Below, piece by piece: positions 24,440 to 36,499 of a stretch of DNA of 64,000 bases (its first letter is position 1; every line of letters begins with the position of its first letter). The stretch is from Dillenia suffruticosa (Eukaryota > Streptophyta > Magnoliopsida > Dilleniales > Dilleniaceae), in contig JAVTVX010000013.1 of assembly GCA_033439265.1 (NCBI GenBank), positions 832,501-896,500 on the forward strand, given 5' to 3'. A model generated the notes under the pieces. It saw only the letters and a program-made list of their open reading frames with translations, had not been told where the DNA came from and searched no databases. The translations under genes and the position numbers were made by a program.

Positions 24440-26830
24440 TCACAGCATGCTGTCGGATCGAGGCGGCAGTCTTTTGAAGAAGTTGCTGGGCACTGAGGGC
24501 AGCTTGCTCCTGAATCTTGGATGCCGTAGGAGAAATGCACTTGCTACGAGAGCTATTATCTTAAAAGGAGTAATATAAAGAACCACAGCAGCTATGAGGC
24601 AGAACACTACGAAAAGGCTGGTTGCTCTCGGATCTCTCCAACTTAGCAGAGCCTGAAATCTTTCCCCTTGTGTTGCCATATCTCCTACAACAGTTTGGAT
24701 CCTCCCTGCAACACTCCGGAGCCTGTCATACCTCATCCGTACTACATCCTGGGGCTTGGATGTTGGGAAAGTGTCAAATTCTTCATCTAATTCATCTGGG
24801 TGAACGGCCTCTGCCCATGAGAGCTTAGTATCCATATGAGGTGGATGCCTGGGCCGGAAGCGATAGTTCCATATTCCGATAAGAAACATGTAAAGGAATA
24901 TTGTTGGGAGTATCAGTTCAGGGTAGCAGATGAGTATGAAAACCAGGACATGAACAAGAACCGAAGTGACCGGGTTTTTCCACTGACAAACTTCACCAAG
25001 CCACTTGGTCATAGATATCATTCCAGAAAACAGCGAAACAATCCGGAAGAAGTTTGCCTTGCTTCTCCTCATGCTCCACATGTGAGAATCTACATCCAGC
25101 ATGTATTCCACAACTTCTTTCCTTAATGGTGGCTCAGCCCTCGCAAGCCTCGCCACTACAATGCTCATGGCCTGATACCTCAAGCTGTCCAACTGGTTTA
25201 CTGTGAAAGGATGAATGTAATGCATCTTGGGTAGTAAGGGGTGTGCATAGAGGTATATCATGTTTGCTAGTGAAAGGCAAGTGAATCTTATGGCTAATTG
25301 CAGATCACCCATCTTCTTGACCCCAGATTGATGTAGAACAAGAAGTGGGAAAGAATTTGTGTAAATCCGATCTGTTTCTAAGGTTGACAATCGAATTCTC
25401 ACCTTCCCAATTTTGGAGTCCCTTGCAGCTCCACCTCCACCGCCTGGTTTCTCCCCTCCACCCAAGTGGCAGTTGTCAAAAACTCCGAGCGTGATCACAG
25501 TACAAGGGTCATAGACTTCCCATGTGTATTGCTCATTCCATTTTGGATCGAAGCTCTCAGTTATGGTTCTTGTTCGTACCCACTTTAGCCCATACTTTGC
25601 CACACAATAAGCATCTGTGGTTCCCTGGCCTTCTTTTGGTTTCATTGGGAGGAGCCCTTGTGCACTTAAAATACCTACTTCAAGAATCCCAATTGGTTGC
25701 TTCCACAGCTGCCGTGCTGTAGGACGCTGGTCGCTTATGTACAATGTTGACTCGTCTAGGACATGGTAAGCACCTTCAAGGCACACTCTGAGATGAACTC
25801 TGGTTGAAAACTTGTGCTCCTTTCTCTTGTCTGCTTCCAACACACCAAACCCAAACTTTTCGAGATTGAACCAGCGAGAATGAACCGGCCTGTGATCCAG
25901 GCGCTTCTCGAATATAGTGAGAGGCAAACTTAATCGCCCAACAACTTCATCCTTTGAAGATGTTGTTTTGTTTTCAACGGTAAGTACTAGTTGCTCTTCA
26001 AAAGGCTCAGCTGCAACAAAGAGTAGATCTTCATTCCAGAATGGGCTCTTGGTTCTGGTTGGGCATAATTTGGTTTTGAGTATCTGGTTTCCAACTTGAG
26101 CTTTCACAAAGACCTGAGGAGGCTGGCTTTTGTCTTGTGATTCTACATCCTGAGCTTCAATCACATTGACTCTGAGGTACCAGAGTTTTGGTGAAACATA
26201 CACTTTTGATCGGATGCTGAAGACACCCTCTCCATGCACCGAAGCAGCATCTGAATGCCACGCCTCTGGAAAAGCTTCATCAGCTTGCGTTCCCATCCAG
26301 ACAGCGAGCATAATCTCTCCTTTCACCTTGGTTTCCCCACGGCGATGATCCTCCAATCTGTACCACTGTGGTGCCAAGGGGCTATCTGGTGGAACCCTTG
26401 TTGGCACTTCATGCAGGTCAAAGATTACCTTTCCTATATAGTCATCTCTTGTCACCATTTCTCTATCTCTGGCAAAAACCTCAAGAACTGTGGATTGGAT
26501 CTTCTCTTTGGAGAAGGCAAACACCTGTTTCCACTCTGGATTTGTTTTCTTCTCAAAGTGCATTGTTTTTCCTTTGTAGTTCCCAAGCTTCACTTCAACA
26601 TATGCATCACAGTTTCCTGTTACTGGATTTGGAGGAAGATCTTTGGCTTTCACTACTCGAACATATAGATAGTACATCTGCTCCACAAGGTCGTAAGTGC
26701 TTGTAGCTCTATCATTGCCAATCCAGCCACCTCCACCGCGTAATCCTCCATATGGCCATCGTTCCCCAAGTTGGGGATTCGTGTCCTTCAGTTTGTATTC
26801 CTCTTGGTGGTTTGGTGCAAGTGGATTCAT
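24440..26830 (-). CDS. MCTP/FTIP-type protein: three C2 domains plus C-terminal transmembrane region
   Basis: An intronless 796-aa reading frame starts at ATG 26830; the frame extends four codons further upstream but begins there with GTG, so the ATG is preferred. C2 domains begin near residues 54 (LYVRVVKAKDLP), 217 (LWYLRVNVIEAQDV) and 378 (GILEVGILSAQGL), with Asp-rich calcium-loop positions such as NCDAYVEV and TTDAYCVAKYG. The last ~160 residues form the plant phosphoribosyltransferase C-terminal domain (PRT_C): hydrophobic segments VLVHVLVFILICYPELILP and LFVVFCLIAAVVLYITPF, then the family-typical end FKRLPPRSDSML. By family knowledge these are ER/plasmodesmata membrane tethers; relatives include FTIP1, which helps export florigen, and QUIRKY. 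Length matches the Arabidopsis MCTP3/4-type proteins, which are also intronless. No lesion is seen. A specific ortholog cannot be named without a tree. Confidence 0.94.
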   Translation of the reverse strand: MNPLAPNHQEEYKLKDTNPQLGERWPYGGLRGGGGWIGNDRATSTYDLVEQMYYLYVRVVKAKDLPPNPVTGNCDAYVEVKLGNYKGKTMHFEKKTNPEWKQVFAFSKEKIQSTVLEVFARDREMVTRDDYIGKVIFDLHEVPTRVPPDSPLAPQWYRLEDHRRGETKVKGEIMLAVWMGTQADEAFPEAWHSDAASVHGEGVFSIRSKVYVSPKLWYLRVNVIEAQDVESQDKSQPPQVFVKAQVGNQILKTKLCPTRTKSPFWNEDLLFVAAEPFEEQLVLTVENKTTSSKDEVVGRLSLPLTIFEKRLDHRPVHSRWFNLEKFGFGVLEADKRKEHKFSTRVHLRVCLEGAYHVLDESTLYISDQRPTARQLWKQPIGILEVGILSAQGLLPMKPKEGQGTTDAYCVAKYGLKWVRTRTITESFDPKWNEQYTWEVYDPCTVITLGVFDNCHLGGGEKPGGGGGAARDSKIGKVRIRLSTLETDRIYTNSFPLLVLHQSGVKKMGDLQLAIRFTCLSLANMIYLYAHPLLPKMHYIHPFTVNQLDSLRYQAMSIVVARLARAEPPLRKEVVEYMLDVDSHMWSMRRSKANFFRIVSLFSGMISMTKWLGEVCQWKNPVTSVLVHVLVFILICYPELILPTIFLYMFLIGIWNYRFRPRHPPHMDTKLSWAEAVHPDELDEEFDTFPTSKPQDVVRMRYDRLRSVAGRIQTVVGDMATQGERFQALLSWRDPRATSLFVVFCLIAAVVLYITPFKIIALVASAFLLRHPRFRSKLPSVPSNFFKRLPPRSDSML

Positions 26831-28195
26831 CTGCTGCACCACTATAACAGCTCTCCTGAAAGTGTTTTGTTTTGGTTTTTCGGTTTTTTTTGGTTTTTTT
26901 TTTTGGGTGGGGGACTAATTGGTTGCTGCAGAGCTCCTTGTTTCTGAATATGGATACTGGTTAGGGTGAAAAGAACTTCCACCCTTGCAGTGTCAATGGC
27001 AAAGTTAGCAGTTGAACTGACGGTCGGTCCTTTCAGTCTTTAGAGTAGTAACAGACAGCTATTGGTAGTGAGCAAATGAATCCCTTGAAGGGCAAAGGAG
27101 GGTAAGGATATGAAATTAAGATATTTCTATTTAAGAGTTTAGAATTTTAAGCTGCATGTAACTTGTAAAATCAGCTTTACATGAGAAAAATGGTTATGAA
27201 CTTTATTCCTCCCTGAGGATTTGAGTTCTTACTTTTTGCCAAGAAAGCTATGACCCAAACAGACCTTTTTGTTGTCCTGAACGCAGAAATCAACATGACA
27301 ATTTTTGGGCCTTTTGAGGGTTTGGAAGCTGCAAGGATGGTTAAGATGAGCTCAAATTCTTATGCACAGATTCAATGAGGTGCGGTGCCATTGTTGTTGC
27401 GAAGTTGTGCGCAACTTTAAATGTGAGCATCTGCCACCTCCACTACCAGCTTCAAATTGCCTTTTCAGTTGTTTAGTTGCAGCAAGTGGTCCCTCATGAC
27501 AAATCTTAAACTCATTGTGATCTGTACTTCAAATAGAGAAAGGACCAGACATCGAAAGGATTAGGTGCAACCTCTCATCATTGCAAGTTCTGGACTGCAC
27601 CTACTAAACAAAGTGATGGTGCATAAGATAATTGCTTTGTTTTAACGCGTTAATGCCATCTGGGACCATGAGTTTTGCTTTGAAAGCATATGGAAATTGG
27701 GAATAAGGAAGATATTGATACTCCACTTGGAAAGACAAAGCTAGACTTTTGGAAGTTTAAAATATTTACCCAGTGCATGTTGCTTGCCTCGATTCTTTTT
27801 TGCTTTCATATACCATTATCTCACGCACCATGAAAAACCCATTTTGGGCGACTTTGATTAATGTTCGAGATCTGAGGCAAGGGCATTGTGGTCATTTTAA
27901 TGAAGTGCATTGCTTGAGCAATCTTCATGGAGACACTTCTCCTTTTGAGACGCAGAAGAGCTGGTGAAGGAAGGGAAGAAAATAGAGATGAAATTCAAAT
28001 GGGCTTAAAGCTGTGGGGGAGAGGGCTTAAAAGTAGGCAAAAGCATGACACAAAAGATTAAGGGTATGTGGCCTTTGCCACGAAAGATGCTTTTTCCTCC
28101 TTTATTCTCTTAACTTTAATTTTATTGTAGCATCATTACTCCTTTATTTTGTGCAAATTTAAATAGTCAGAGATGCTTGTTTAGAATTTTAGGTC

Positions 28196-28292
28196 CACTT
28201 TTTTATTTCCCCTGTTGCATCACGATTTGAACTCGGATTACTGATTGGGAAAAGAGTTGTGACCACTAAATTATCCTTTTGGGACTTCCACT
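28196..28292 (-). mobile_element. Short tRNA-like SINE remnant, family copy 2
   Basis: Read on the minus strand this has GGATAATTTAGTGGTCACAA followed by GAGTTCAAATCGTGATGCAAC, matching the copy at 19203-19294 in order and spacing. It is degenerate and short. Confidence 0.4.
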
Positions 28293-29749
28293 TTTGTTTC
28301 CAATGCCCGGCTATGGACCGGTAAATTTTCATCTTTACTCCTTTTGAACTTTATATGGCCTCAAACCTTCTCAGAATAGGCATATGCAAGAGGATTTCAT
28401 TTTAGCACTGTCAATAAAAGATTTTCTGCTAAATTTGTGTGAATATCTCTTGTTCTTATGACCTAGACCAATCTATTCCTTACACTATGCATATCTTGGC
28501 CTGACATAATTCAAATTTAACCTACAAATTACCACTTGATGGTAGTTTAGCGGCAATAATACTAATATTTTATGCATTCGTGGAGTAACATGGATCCGCT
28601 TGCGGTAGTAATTCTTACTAAGACACCAAAAACTTTGGTAGTGTGCGCGAGATGTTGCTCTTTTCATAATGTTTAAAGAGGATACCAATTCTAGGCTTTT
28701 ATCGATTTAAGAAAAATGTCAAAAAGAAGTTTACCATGCACAAAAATAAAAAAGGAAAATGTGAGATTAGAATTGAAATTTATTTCAGTAATTTTTATGA
28801 AGGACATTAGTATTGATATTAATGAGTTTTTTATTGATGAATTTTAACGATCATAAATCATTTTACCATGTCACGAAAATAAAAGCAATGCAATGGAATC
28901 ATAAAAGATTTCATTCAAAATCAAGAGCAATTATTATATTGATTTACGGCCCGTCGGGTATTACATTGATTCTATCGTTTGTAATGTCAATGAACTTCAA
29001 CTTAAGTGGCACTAATCCCTCTTTCCTCCCCCTCCTTCTTATTATAGATTCGGATTCGAGTTTCAATAAAAAAAAAAAAAAAAAAATTCTATCGCTGTGA
29101 TGTGTAGTTTGCTCGGTCTGTTTGTTGTAGGCTGACAAGTAGTTTCCTTTTCTATATGTAGTGGGTGCAGGCCCAACAGGGAAAAGACGGAACCACTGAA
29201 AATCCAACAAACATGAAGCCCAATAAACCAAGATCACTGGGATTCATGACCAAGTCCCAAAATTCTCTCGGGAATTGTTTTGGTTGGCTGGGGGGGGGGG
29301 GGAGGAGGGAAGAAGGGTATGCTCCTATGGGGCACCATGGAGCATGGAGGTAAATGATGTGATCAAGAACCCCGAAATTATATACATACATACATATACA
29401 AAGCCTATTTGCCGGCAACGACAAGCTAAAAAAAAAATTGGATTTTTTTTTTTTTTTGCCAGCTATTTCCTAGAATTAGGTCTTACCTATTTTTGAACTA
29501 AAAAGTCTTTTTCATCAACCTTAAATTTTGTAGCATGGAAACAAGGGAAAAATATGTTTCAAAAATTATTATTTTTCGGAAGAATCCTCATTTAAATATG
29601 CCAAAGTTCAAGTATTCCTTGCTTGTTCTTTCTTTTTGAAGATGCCCTGATTGGGACTCATATGACCTAACTAGTCTCTTTTTGTGGGCTCTTTAATCAG
29701 GTTTTGGTGCTCACACTCTCTTGTTTGTGGCTTGATAACCTACTCTCTG

Positions 29750-29862
29750 AAAAGAATCCCAACTTATTGAAGTCATAAAAAGAATCAAATGCGTGACAGT
29801 TCCTATTTGGTTGCATCTTGGAATTAGGATTTTGTCAAAATCAATGCCCCAACACAACATAT
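29750..29862 (+). repeat. Dispersed copy of the palindromic-element arm
   Basis: About 110 bp here (GAAGTCATAAAAAGAATCAA ... TTGTCAAAATCAATGCCCCA ... CACAACATATTATT) match 36575-36684 in the same orientation and 35665-35765 inverted. This shows that the sequence of the 35-37 kb palindromic element is dispersed beyond the invertase nest. Confidence 0.75.
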
Positions 29863-32099
29863 TATTTATTGTTCTTACTATACTGATTATAAATAACACG
29901 ATCCAAATATAGTGATATAAAAAGATTATAAAATATTTTATTCTGGTGTTTGTACGTGAACGATGTTTAAATAAAATATTTATTTTCTAAAAATATAGGT
30001 GTAACCCAAAAATTCTAAAATTATAGATATATATAAATTAAAATACAAAATTTCAATAGTCAAGCCTATCCTAGTAGTTGATTATCTTCTTGGGTGGATT
30101 AAGATTTAATTGCCGTAAAGTCAATAGTCTCTCGATCAAACTTCTACTGGTTCAAAAATTTCAAATCCCTATCCTAGTAGATTAGCACAATGTCATATTT
30201 GGGTTTTGGGTCCCAGAAGGAAAAGGTTCTCCTTTGCTTTTGGTTCCATCTGAACAAGGGTTTCTATTTTGAGGCCTTTAATATTTTTAATGGTATATAT
30301 TCACAATAAAATTAACCATTAATAAAATATTTTATAATTCAATCTGATAAATTCTGGAGGAAGTTTTGGGACTACGACTTGCATCATTTAAAATTCCAAA
30401 ATATATAGTTACCTCAATTTACAACGCTATAAATTTTCAAAAATAATATGTATTTTAAAAATTGTTATTGTCATTTTGAGTTGAGAGTTAGGTGAAGTTA
30501 AAATGGTGAAAAATCGAAGCTTACCTTTTAACACGTCCAGACCAATGACCTTCCCCTGTACCTGTACAAGTAGCCACCATCCATCATCGATCCACTGTCG
30601 ACCCTCTTTAAAACCATATGACACCCTTTGTGTTTTTGTGTCACATTAGCTTGGCTAGGAATTTAGGAGCAGCAAATATTTTGGCCACGCCGATTAGGCC
30701 TTGACCGGGTTCTGCTCTGATGTGTGTGTTTGAGAGAAGAGTCAGCCATGACGATTTCTCCACTATCCGTTGCCATTTGGAAATATTCAAACAACATAGC
30801 ATAGCACCATCTTTGTCCAGAATTAGTATATAGAAGCACGGAACAATTATTGAGTGGGTTTTTAATTCCATTTTCTTTTGGGTGGTTATTGAATATTCAA
30901 TTTAGTTATTTTTTATTTATTTTTTTTTTTAACATTATTCTTACATTAAAACTATATAAAACTTACGAGAAGCAAATATTATATTATATAATATAATATA
31001 TTTTATTATATTATATATAGTTGTATCGTATAAATCACTTTGATTATTAAAATGGCAGAATGAGTCATGACTATAACCAAAATCAATTTGGATAGATCAT
31101 CTCTCAAACATAATGTGATAACTTCATCCAATTTGAATTTTTAATACTATCTGCCTAATTTACATTTTTTAAGGTTTTAAGGAATAGGAAAATAGAATAA
31201 TCCCGGTCTACCTTAATTTATGTATTTCTTAAAAATATGCAAACCCTTCTTTCTTTTTTTTTTTTTTTTTTTTTATTTTTTTTTATCACGCCACATTTGT
31301 ATGAAGACAATTGAAAAAGAAAAAGCAAACCAAAACAATCTCCTTTCTCTTTCACTTGTCTAGTTGGGATTGGTTTCAAAATCAAAGGAAATGGAATTTA
31401 AATCATAACCCCCCTTTATAAATCTACTTCATCTAATTTCGTGCCAAATGTTACAGAATCTAGCATGGACAAATATTGATTTTTAATTTTTTTTTCTTTT
31501 CGGATACAGTGACTTAATAAATTTATTTGCTCGCACTTTCAAGCAAGATACAAAGTCATAAATTATGGAAAAGGATTTATGGGATGGTTTGGTTTTGATT
31601 TTTAATTTTTGAAATTAAAATTAAAAAATTTTTGAAATTTAACGAGTAAAAAAAAATGTTGAACATTAAAGTAACAATAAAAATCTATATAAAAATTGAA
31701 CAAAATTATAAAATCGAAAATCAAATAGGAATCAAAACCAACCTAAATCAAAATCAAAACCATCCAATCTTGAAACTTGAACCAAAACTATCATTACGAT
31801 TTCGGTTTGTCTAATATTTTCTCTTGTCAAATTGAAATTATTTAATTTTGATTTGATTTAAAATTTTAAATATGTTTAAATATTAGATCAAAATTTAATC
31901 ATCTGAAAATTTTAATTTTTGATATATATTAATTAAGAGAAAAGGAGCAAAACAATTCCAGTTGGATGGACATTAATTAATTATGGACGTAAAAGTGGAA
32001 AAGCGATTTTAGCCGACGACATGGCCGACTTTGATCAACGAAGAAAAGGTCTCCCAACAGCTACTCCCTCTGTTCCATTGCCAACGGCTTCTCATTTTT

Positions 32100-32140
32100 T
32101 TCAAGGTCAACTCTTTGAATACCGATCTGCAGTCAAAGAA
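32100..32140 (+). promoter_or_regulatory. W-box-like sites upstream of the PGIP-like pseudogene
   Basis: GGTCAA at 32105-32110 and AGTCAA at 32131-32136 are W-box cores (TTGACC and TTGACT) on the minus strand, 120-155 bp before the PGIP-like ATG. W-boxes are WRKY-binding sites common in defence promoters, which would suit a PGIP ancestor. Two short motifs alone are weak evidence. Confidence 0.3.
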
Positions 32141-32258
32141 AACCGTCAACAAATACCACACACTCTCAAACACTTCTGCCTCACAACAAAAGGTCCATCC
32201 AATCCCTCGAACCATCCAAAATCTTTGAGTAAACACTACACCCGAAGACCCAAAAAAT

Positions 32259-33242
32259 ATGAAAACCCTTCACTTCTTCTGTCTCTCTCTCTTTCTATTC
32301 TCTCTCTACACACCATCAGTTCTCTCCCTGACCTGCAATGCTGATGACAAAAAAGGTGCTTCTCCAAATCAAGGCCTCATTTGGCAATCCTTATGTCCTC
32401 GCCTCCTGGCAAAACGACACCGACTGCTGTGACTGGTACAATGTGGAGTGTGACTCCAATGGCCGAATCGTCTCTCACCATCTTCGATGGAACTCTCTCC
32501 GGTTAAATTCCCGCCGAAATCGCCAACCTTACCTATCTCCAATGATCGACCTCAACACTCCCTCTGAACTCCACGGATCAATTCCGGATGCGCTTTCGAA
32601 GTTCACCAACCTTAACTTCCTTCGTCTTAAACAGAACAAACTCACAGGATCAATCCCACCTTCACTTTCAAAACTCACAAAGCTCACCTTTTTCGATGTT
32701 TCCTCTGACCAACTTACCGGAACCATTCCTAGTTCTCTCTCCAACCTAGGAATTCTCAACGCTCTTCACCTAGACAATAACAAACTCTCCGGTGCAATTC
32801 CTAATTCATTTGGAAACTTCGGAAACAAACAAATGTCTCTCTATCTTTCTAATAACCAGCTTGTCGGATCAATTCCCACCAGTTTTGCAAACATGGATTT
32901 CGATGATATTGATCTCTCACACAATAAACTTTCCGGAAATGCTTATGTTCTTGTTCAGATCCGATGGATCGTCTCAAACCATTGATATTTCGAACTAACA
33001 TGTTTTCGTTTGATTTCTCCAAGACAACGTTTCCCTCGAGTTTAACTCATTTGGACATCAATCATAATTCAATTACCGGAAGCTTGCCGGCAGCGGTGAC
33101 CGGGCTGAATTTGCAGTTCTTGAATGCGAGCTACAATAGGTTGTGCGGTCAGATTCCGGTTGGTGGAAAGTTACAAAGCTTCGATTCATCATCGTATGAC
33201 CATAACAAATGCTTGTGTGAATCCCCATTGCCGGCATGTTAA
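32259..33242 (+). pseudogene. Polygalacturonase-inhibiting-protein-like LRR pseudogene
   Basis: Fragments in shifting frames align in order with PGIP, the extracellular LRR protein that blocks fungal polygalacturonases. A signal peptide from ATG 32259 is followed by TCNADDKK, then VLLQIKASFGNPYVLASW and NDTDCCDWYNVECDS. Leucine-rich repeats follow (LTGSIPPSLSKLTKLTFFDV, LTGTIPSSLSNL, LSGAIPNSFGNF, LVGSIPTSFANMDFDDIDLS). The C-terminal cap ends in SYNRLCGQIPVGGKLQSF and CLCESPLPAC before the stop at 33240. Lesions: a 1-bp insertion near 32349-32356, an apparent 2-bp loss near 32476, a TAA at 32504-32506 in the continued frame, and further shifts near 32545-32560, 32945 and 32995. The total length fits a roughly 330-aa intronless PGIP. 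Because almost every segment is still recognisable, inactivation is fairly recent, unless the lesions are assembly errors. Confidence 0.9.
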
Positions 33243-33249
33243 TTTTCCG

Positions 33250-34960
33250 GCGGTTGAATTTGCCGGAGAAATTTGGCGCTACATTGTTTGGAATTTATGT
33301 GGTGATATTGGTTTGTGTCCAGTTGTTTTTTAAAATAAGTTTGGCGCCAATATGATATGTAATTGATACTCCACGGATACTGCTTGTACTCTTAATTTAT
33401 TTTATTAAGGAATAAAAGGATTTGTACTGTAGTTGATTTATTTATTTATTTTGCGTGCCAAAAATAGGATTAAAAGTACTTTAATCCCAATAAATAACAT
33501 ATGGGAAATCTCCTGGATCATGGGGTTAAGAAATTGGTGGCAAATTTCTCAATGCTAACATTTCACATTTCTGAAATTGTTCATATTAAATTAATTAATA
33601 TTTATACAAAATTTTTATTTTTTTATATTTACACATTTCTTATATTTAGTGAATTATTTATTTATTTAATTATATTTTCATTTTTTTATATTTTTTATGT
33701 TATGATTAATAATTACATATTTAATCATCTTAATTTTTTATTATAAAAGATGTTTATACTGTTGAAAAGTGTATATAATTAAAAATTACATGGTGACACT
33801 AAGCAAAGACATGTGTTTGTGTATTATTTAGTTTTTATATTGGATGTTCCTTAATAAAAGAGGTGTTAAATTAGGTGGACTGAAACAATGGTTCAATTTT
33901 CTTTTTTTTGGTTACACAATATTCAAACACTGAATCACGAGATTAAGGGACACGAGATTAAGGGAGATGAGTTGTGATTACTAAACTGTTTTGTTGGGAA
34001 CAAAAAGAGTTAGTTCTAAACCAAAATTATTATTATCATTATTATTAAAGCACAATGCCTTGTTTGTATAAAAAGACTGAAATGCCCCTCCTTCCTAATT
34101 ATTAGAAATTTTAGTTAGAGGGGCAAGTCGGTCAATTTGATCATGTATGAAAAAATTAACTCCGGAGGCTAAAGGCCAATGCTAAGTGTCAAATTAATGT
34201 TATGAATCCCATGTTAGATCATAAATAAATTATAAAATAATACTTAAATCTAATAAAGTCTTTCAGACGATGGATCGATCTTTTAGAATAAGTTTTGCTA
34301 TTGGGTTTGAGTTGCGTCCATGAAAATTAGACAGAGCCCAAGAAAATAGCATTGTATCATGCCCAGCACCGTACCGTGTGCCATTCCTGGGCTGAAGTCA
34401 AATGGCCCATTCATTAGCACAGTTGCTCTCTCGTGGCCCAAAATGCACGGGGACCAAAAACATGAGGAAACCCAAAATGCATACTCATCCTGGCGTTCTG
34501 ATTTTGCTAAAATAATGGAGATCGAAAGGTATATGATGGAGACTTGGTGCCCTTAAGGAGAAGGTGAAAAATAAATAAATCTTTAATTGATTGGCAACCT
34601 TCTGGAACGGTTGAAATGCCATCCGGCGAGAGTGAAATTAGAACCAAAACAAAATGCTTAATTTTCAGTATTTTTTTAATTTCTTTTGTCTATAATTATA
34701 TATATGTTTGTTTAAAAATGGATTCAATTGAACATCAGATTGCTTTGAATTTATAATTATTTTGGGAAACCTTTTCAATCTCTAACATGATAATGTCATA
34801 CATTTGACTTTGGTAGGATGAAATAACCCTTTATAGATCTGTTTTGATACTTTAAATAATGGTTTTTTTGCATAATATTGTTGTTCCTTCATTTTATTCG
34901 TAGTGCATTTATTTTGTCTTCTCCTTGTGATTTCTCTCTATTTACATTTTTGGTACATAT
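33250..34960. other. Intergenic stretch
   Basis: No gene is supportable. It contains a third degenerate copy of the short tRNA-like SINE on the minus strand at about 33900-34000. That copy includes a small internal tandem (ACACGAGATTAAGGG twice). The rest is AT-rich intergenic sequence. Confidence 0.5.
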
Positions 34961-34965
34961 ATATA

Positions 34966-35850
34966 TATCTATATCTAATTCATATAAATAAAATAAAAAA
35001 TTTGATTTTCGAAAAATTGAAATATTGAAAAAAAAAGGAGAGAGAAAAAAAAAAACTTCTCCTTTAAACTTACTTTTTCTATTTTTTTCATTAAAAAAAG
35101 TTAACTTTAAAGAAAATAAATATTATTTGGTATGACTTCTCTTCAAAGAGAATGTGAAAAAAAATTCTTGACAAATGTGCACTATATATATATATATATA
35201 TATATAAATATATAATTCATATAAATAAAATAAAAAATATGATTTTGGAAAAATTGAAATATTGAAAAAAAAAGGAGAGAGAAAAAAAAAACTTCTCCTT
35301 TAAACTTACTTTTTTTATTTTTTTCATTAAAAAAAATTAGTTTTAAAGAAATAAATGTTATTTGGTATGACTTCTCTTCAAAGAGAAGGTGAAAAAAAAT
35401 TCTTGACAAATGTGCACTATATATATATATATATATATATATAAATATATAATTCATATAAATAAAATAAAAAATATGATTTTGAAAAAATTAAAATATT
35501 GAAAAAAAAAAGAGAGAGAAAAAAAAAACTTCTCCTTTAAATTTACTTTTTCTATTTTTTTCATTAAAAAAAGTTAGCTTTAAAGAAAATAAATGTTATT
35601 TGGTATGACTTCTCTTCGAAGAGAAGGTGAAAAAAAAATTCTTGACAAACGTACAAGAATAATATGTTGTGTTGGGGCAATGATTTTGATAAAATCCTAA
35701 CTTTAAAAAAATCTAAGAGACAACCAAATAGGAACCGTCGGGCATTTGATTCTTTTAATGACTTCACGCATTTAATTTTAAAGAGAAGAAATGTTGTTTG
35801 GGATGATTTCTTCTGAAGAGGAGATGAAAAAAATATTTTGCCTCTTTGCA
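34966..35850 (-). repeat. Left arm of a 2.4-kb palindromic element, three 237-bp units
   Basis: Three tandem units start near 34977, 35214 and 35451, a period of about 237 bp. Each runs from ATTCATATAAATAAAATAAA through an A-rich tract, CTTCTCCTTTAAA, TTTGGTATGACTTCTCTTC and TTCTTGACAAA, to a TA microsatellite. After the third unit come about 190 bp ending in GGGATGATTTCTTC. The whole arm is present in inverted order at 36500-37347. The A- and TA-rich content gives lengthy open frames (repeated FFHLLFEEKSYQITFI-type translations) which are products of the repeat, not genes. Confidence 0.85.
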
Positions 35851-36499
35851 ATTTGCAGCATTAGGCTTACAACCTTCGACACAGTCAAGAGGCTGATTGC
35901 AGCAGGCGAGAAAGAGTTCAAAAAAATTATGGAGGAAAACCGAGCGAAACAAAACCATAACACCAGTGACTGAAGAAGAAGGGGCTCTTTTGTGTTTTGC
36001 CATTTTGTATTCAATTTCTTTTTTTTTTTTTTTTTCCTTCAAATTTTCTTGCAATTCTTTTGTGGGAACATGTTCCACCAAAAGCAGCAAGATTTATTGT
36101 GGGGATCATGTTCCGCGGAGTAATCATACATCCAAGACACAAGATATATGTTAGGCAGCGCTTCTTTTGTTGTCCGTGGGCTGCGGTTCATGTTGAATGT
36201 AGCTATTATTTCATGTTATCTTGTTTTTTTTTTAATGCATTCGTGAAAAGTAATTAAAATAGATAGTAATATGACCAGCAAAAAAAGGGGGAAAAAAAGT
36301 GTTAGGCTCCAAAATGGACACATGCCATGGTTAGGTTTGGGTGATCATTGGACTCGGGGCATGTTAGAAATTGATAAATAATATCTATAATATTACTTTT
36401 AATAGAAATAAAACAAAATATTATCTATTACTACACACTTTATAAATTGGTATTAATATGTGAAGACTTTTAAACTAAAAGATGCAATCAACCTAATTA

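Larger units (their letters stand above)
26843..32000. other. Upstream region of the MCTP gene and intergenic sequence
   Basis: The part next to 26843 should hold the MCTP promoter and leader, with T-rich and G-rich tracts at about 26875-26912. Beyond that I find no supportable gene. A G-run (29290-29302), A/T homopolymers, and two repeat fragments listed separately (28196-28292 and 29750-29862) are present. A TATA-repeat, roughly palindromic stretch lies at about 30985-31020. Confidence 0.5.

Noticed and set aside
26831..26842. GTG-initiated four-residue extension of the MCTP protein
   Set aside because: Plant nuclear genes start at ATG, and family N-termini fit the ATG at 26830.
24622..26918. 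Plus-strand open frames across the MCTP gene
   Set aside because: All are antisense shadows of the 796-aa MCTP frame and have no family resemblance.
35791..36257. Open frames in the centre of the palindromic element
   Set aside because: No recognisable transposase or host domain; frames on both strands are short and partly T-run driven.
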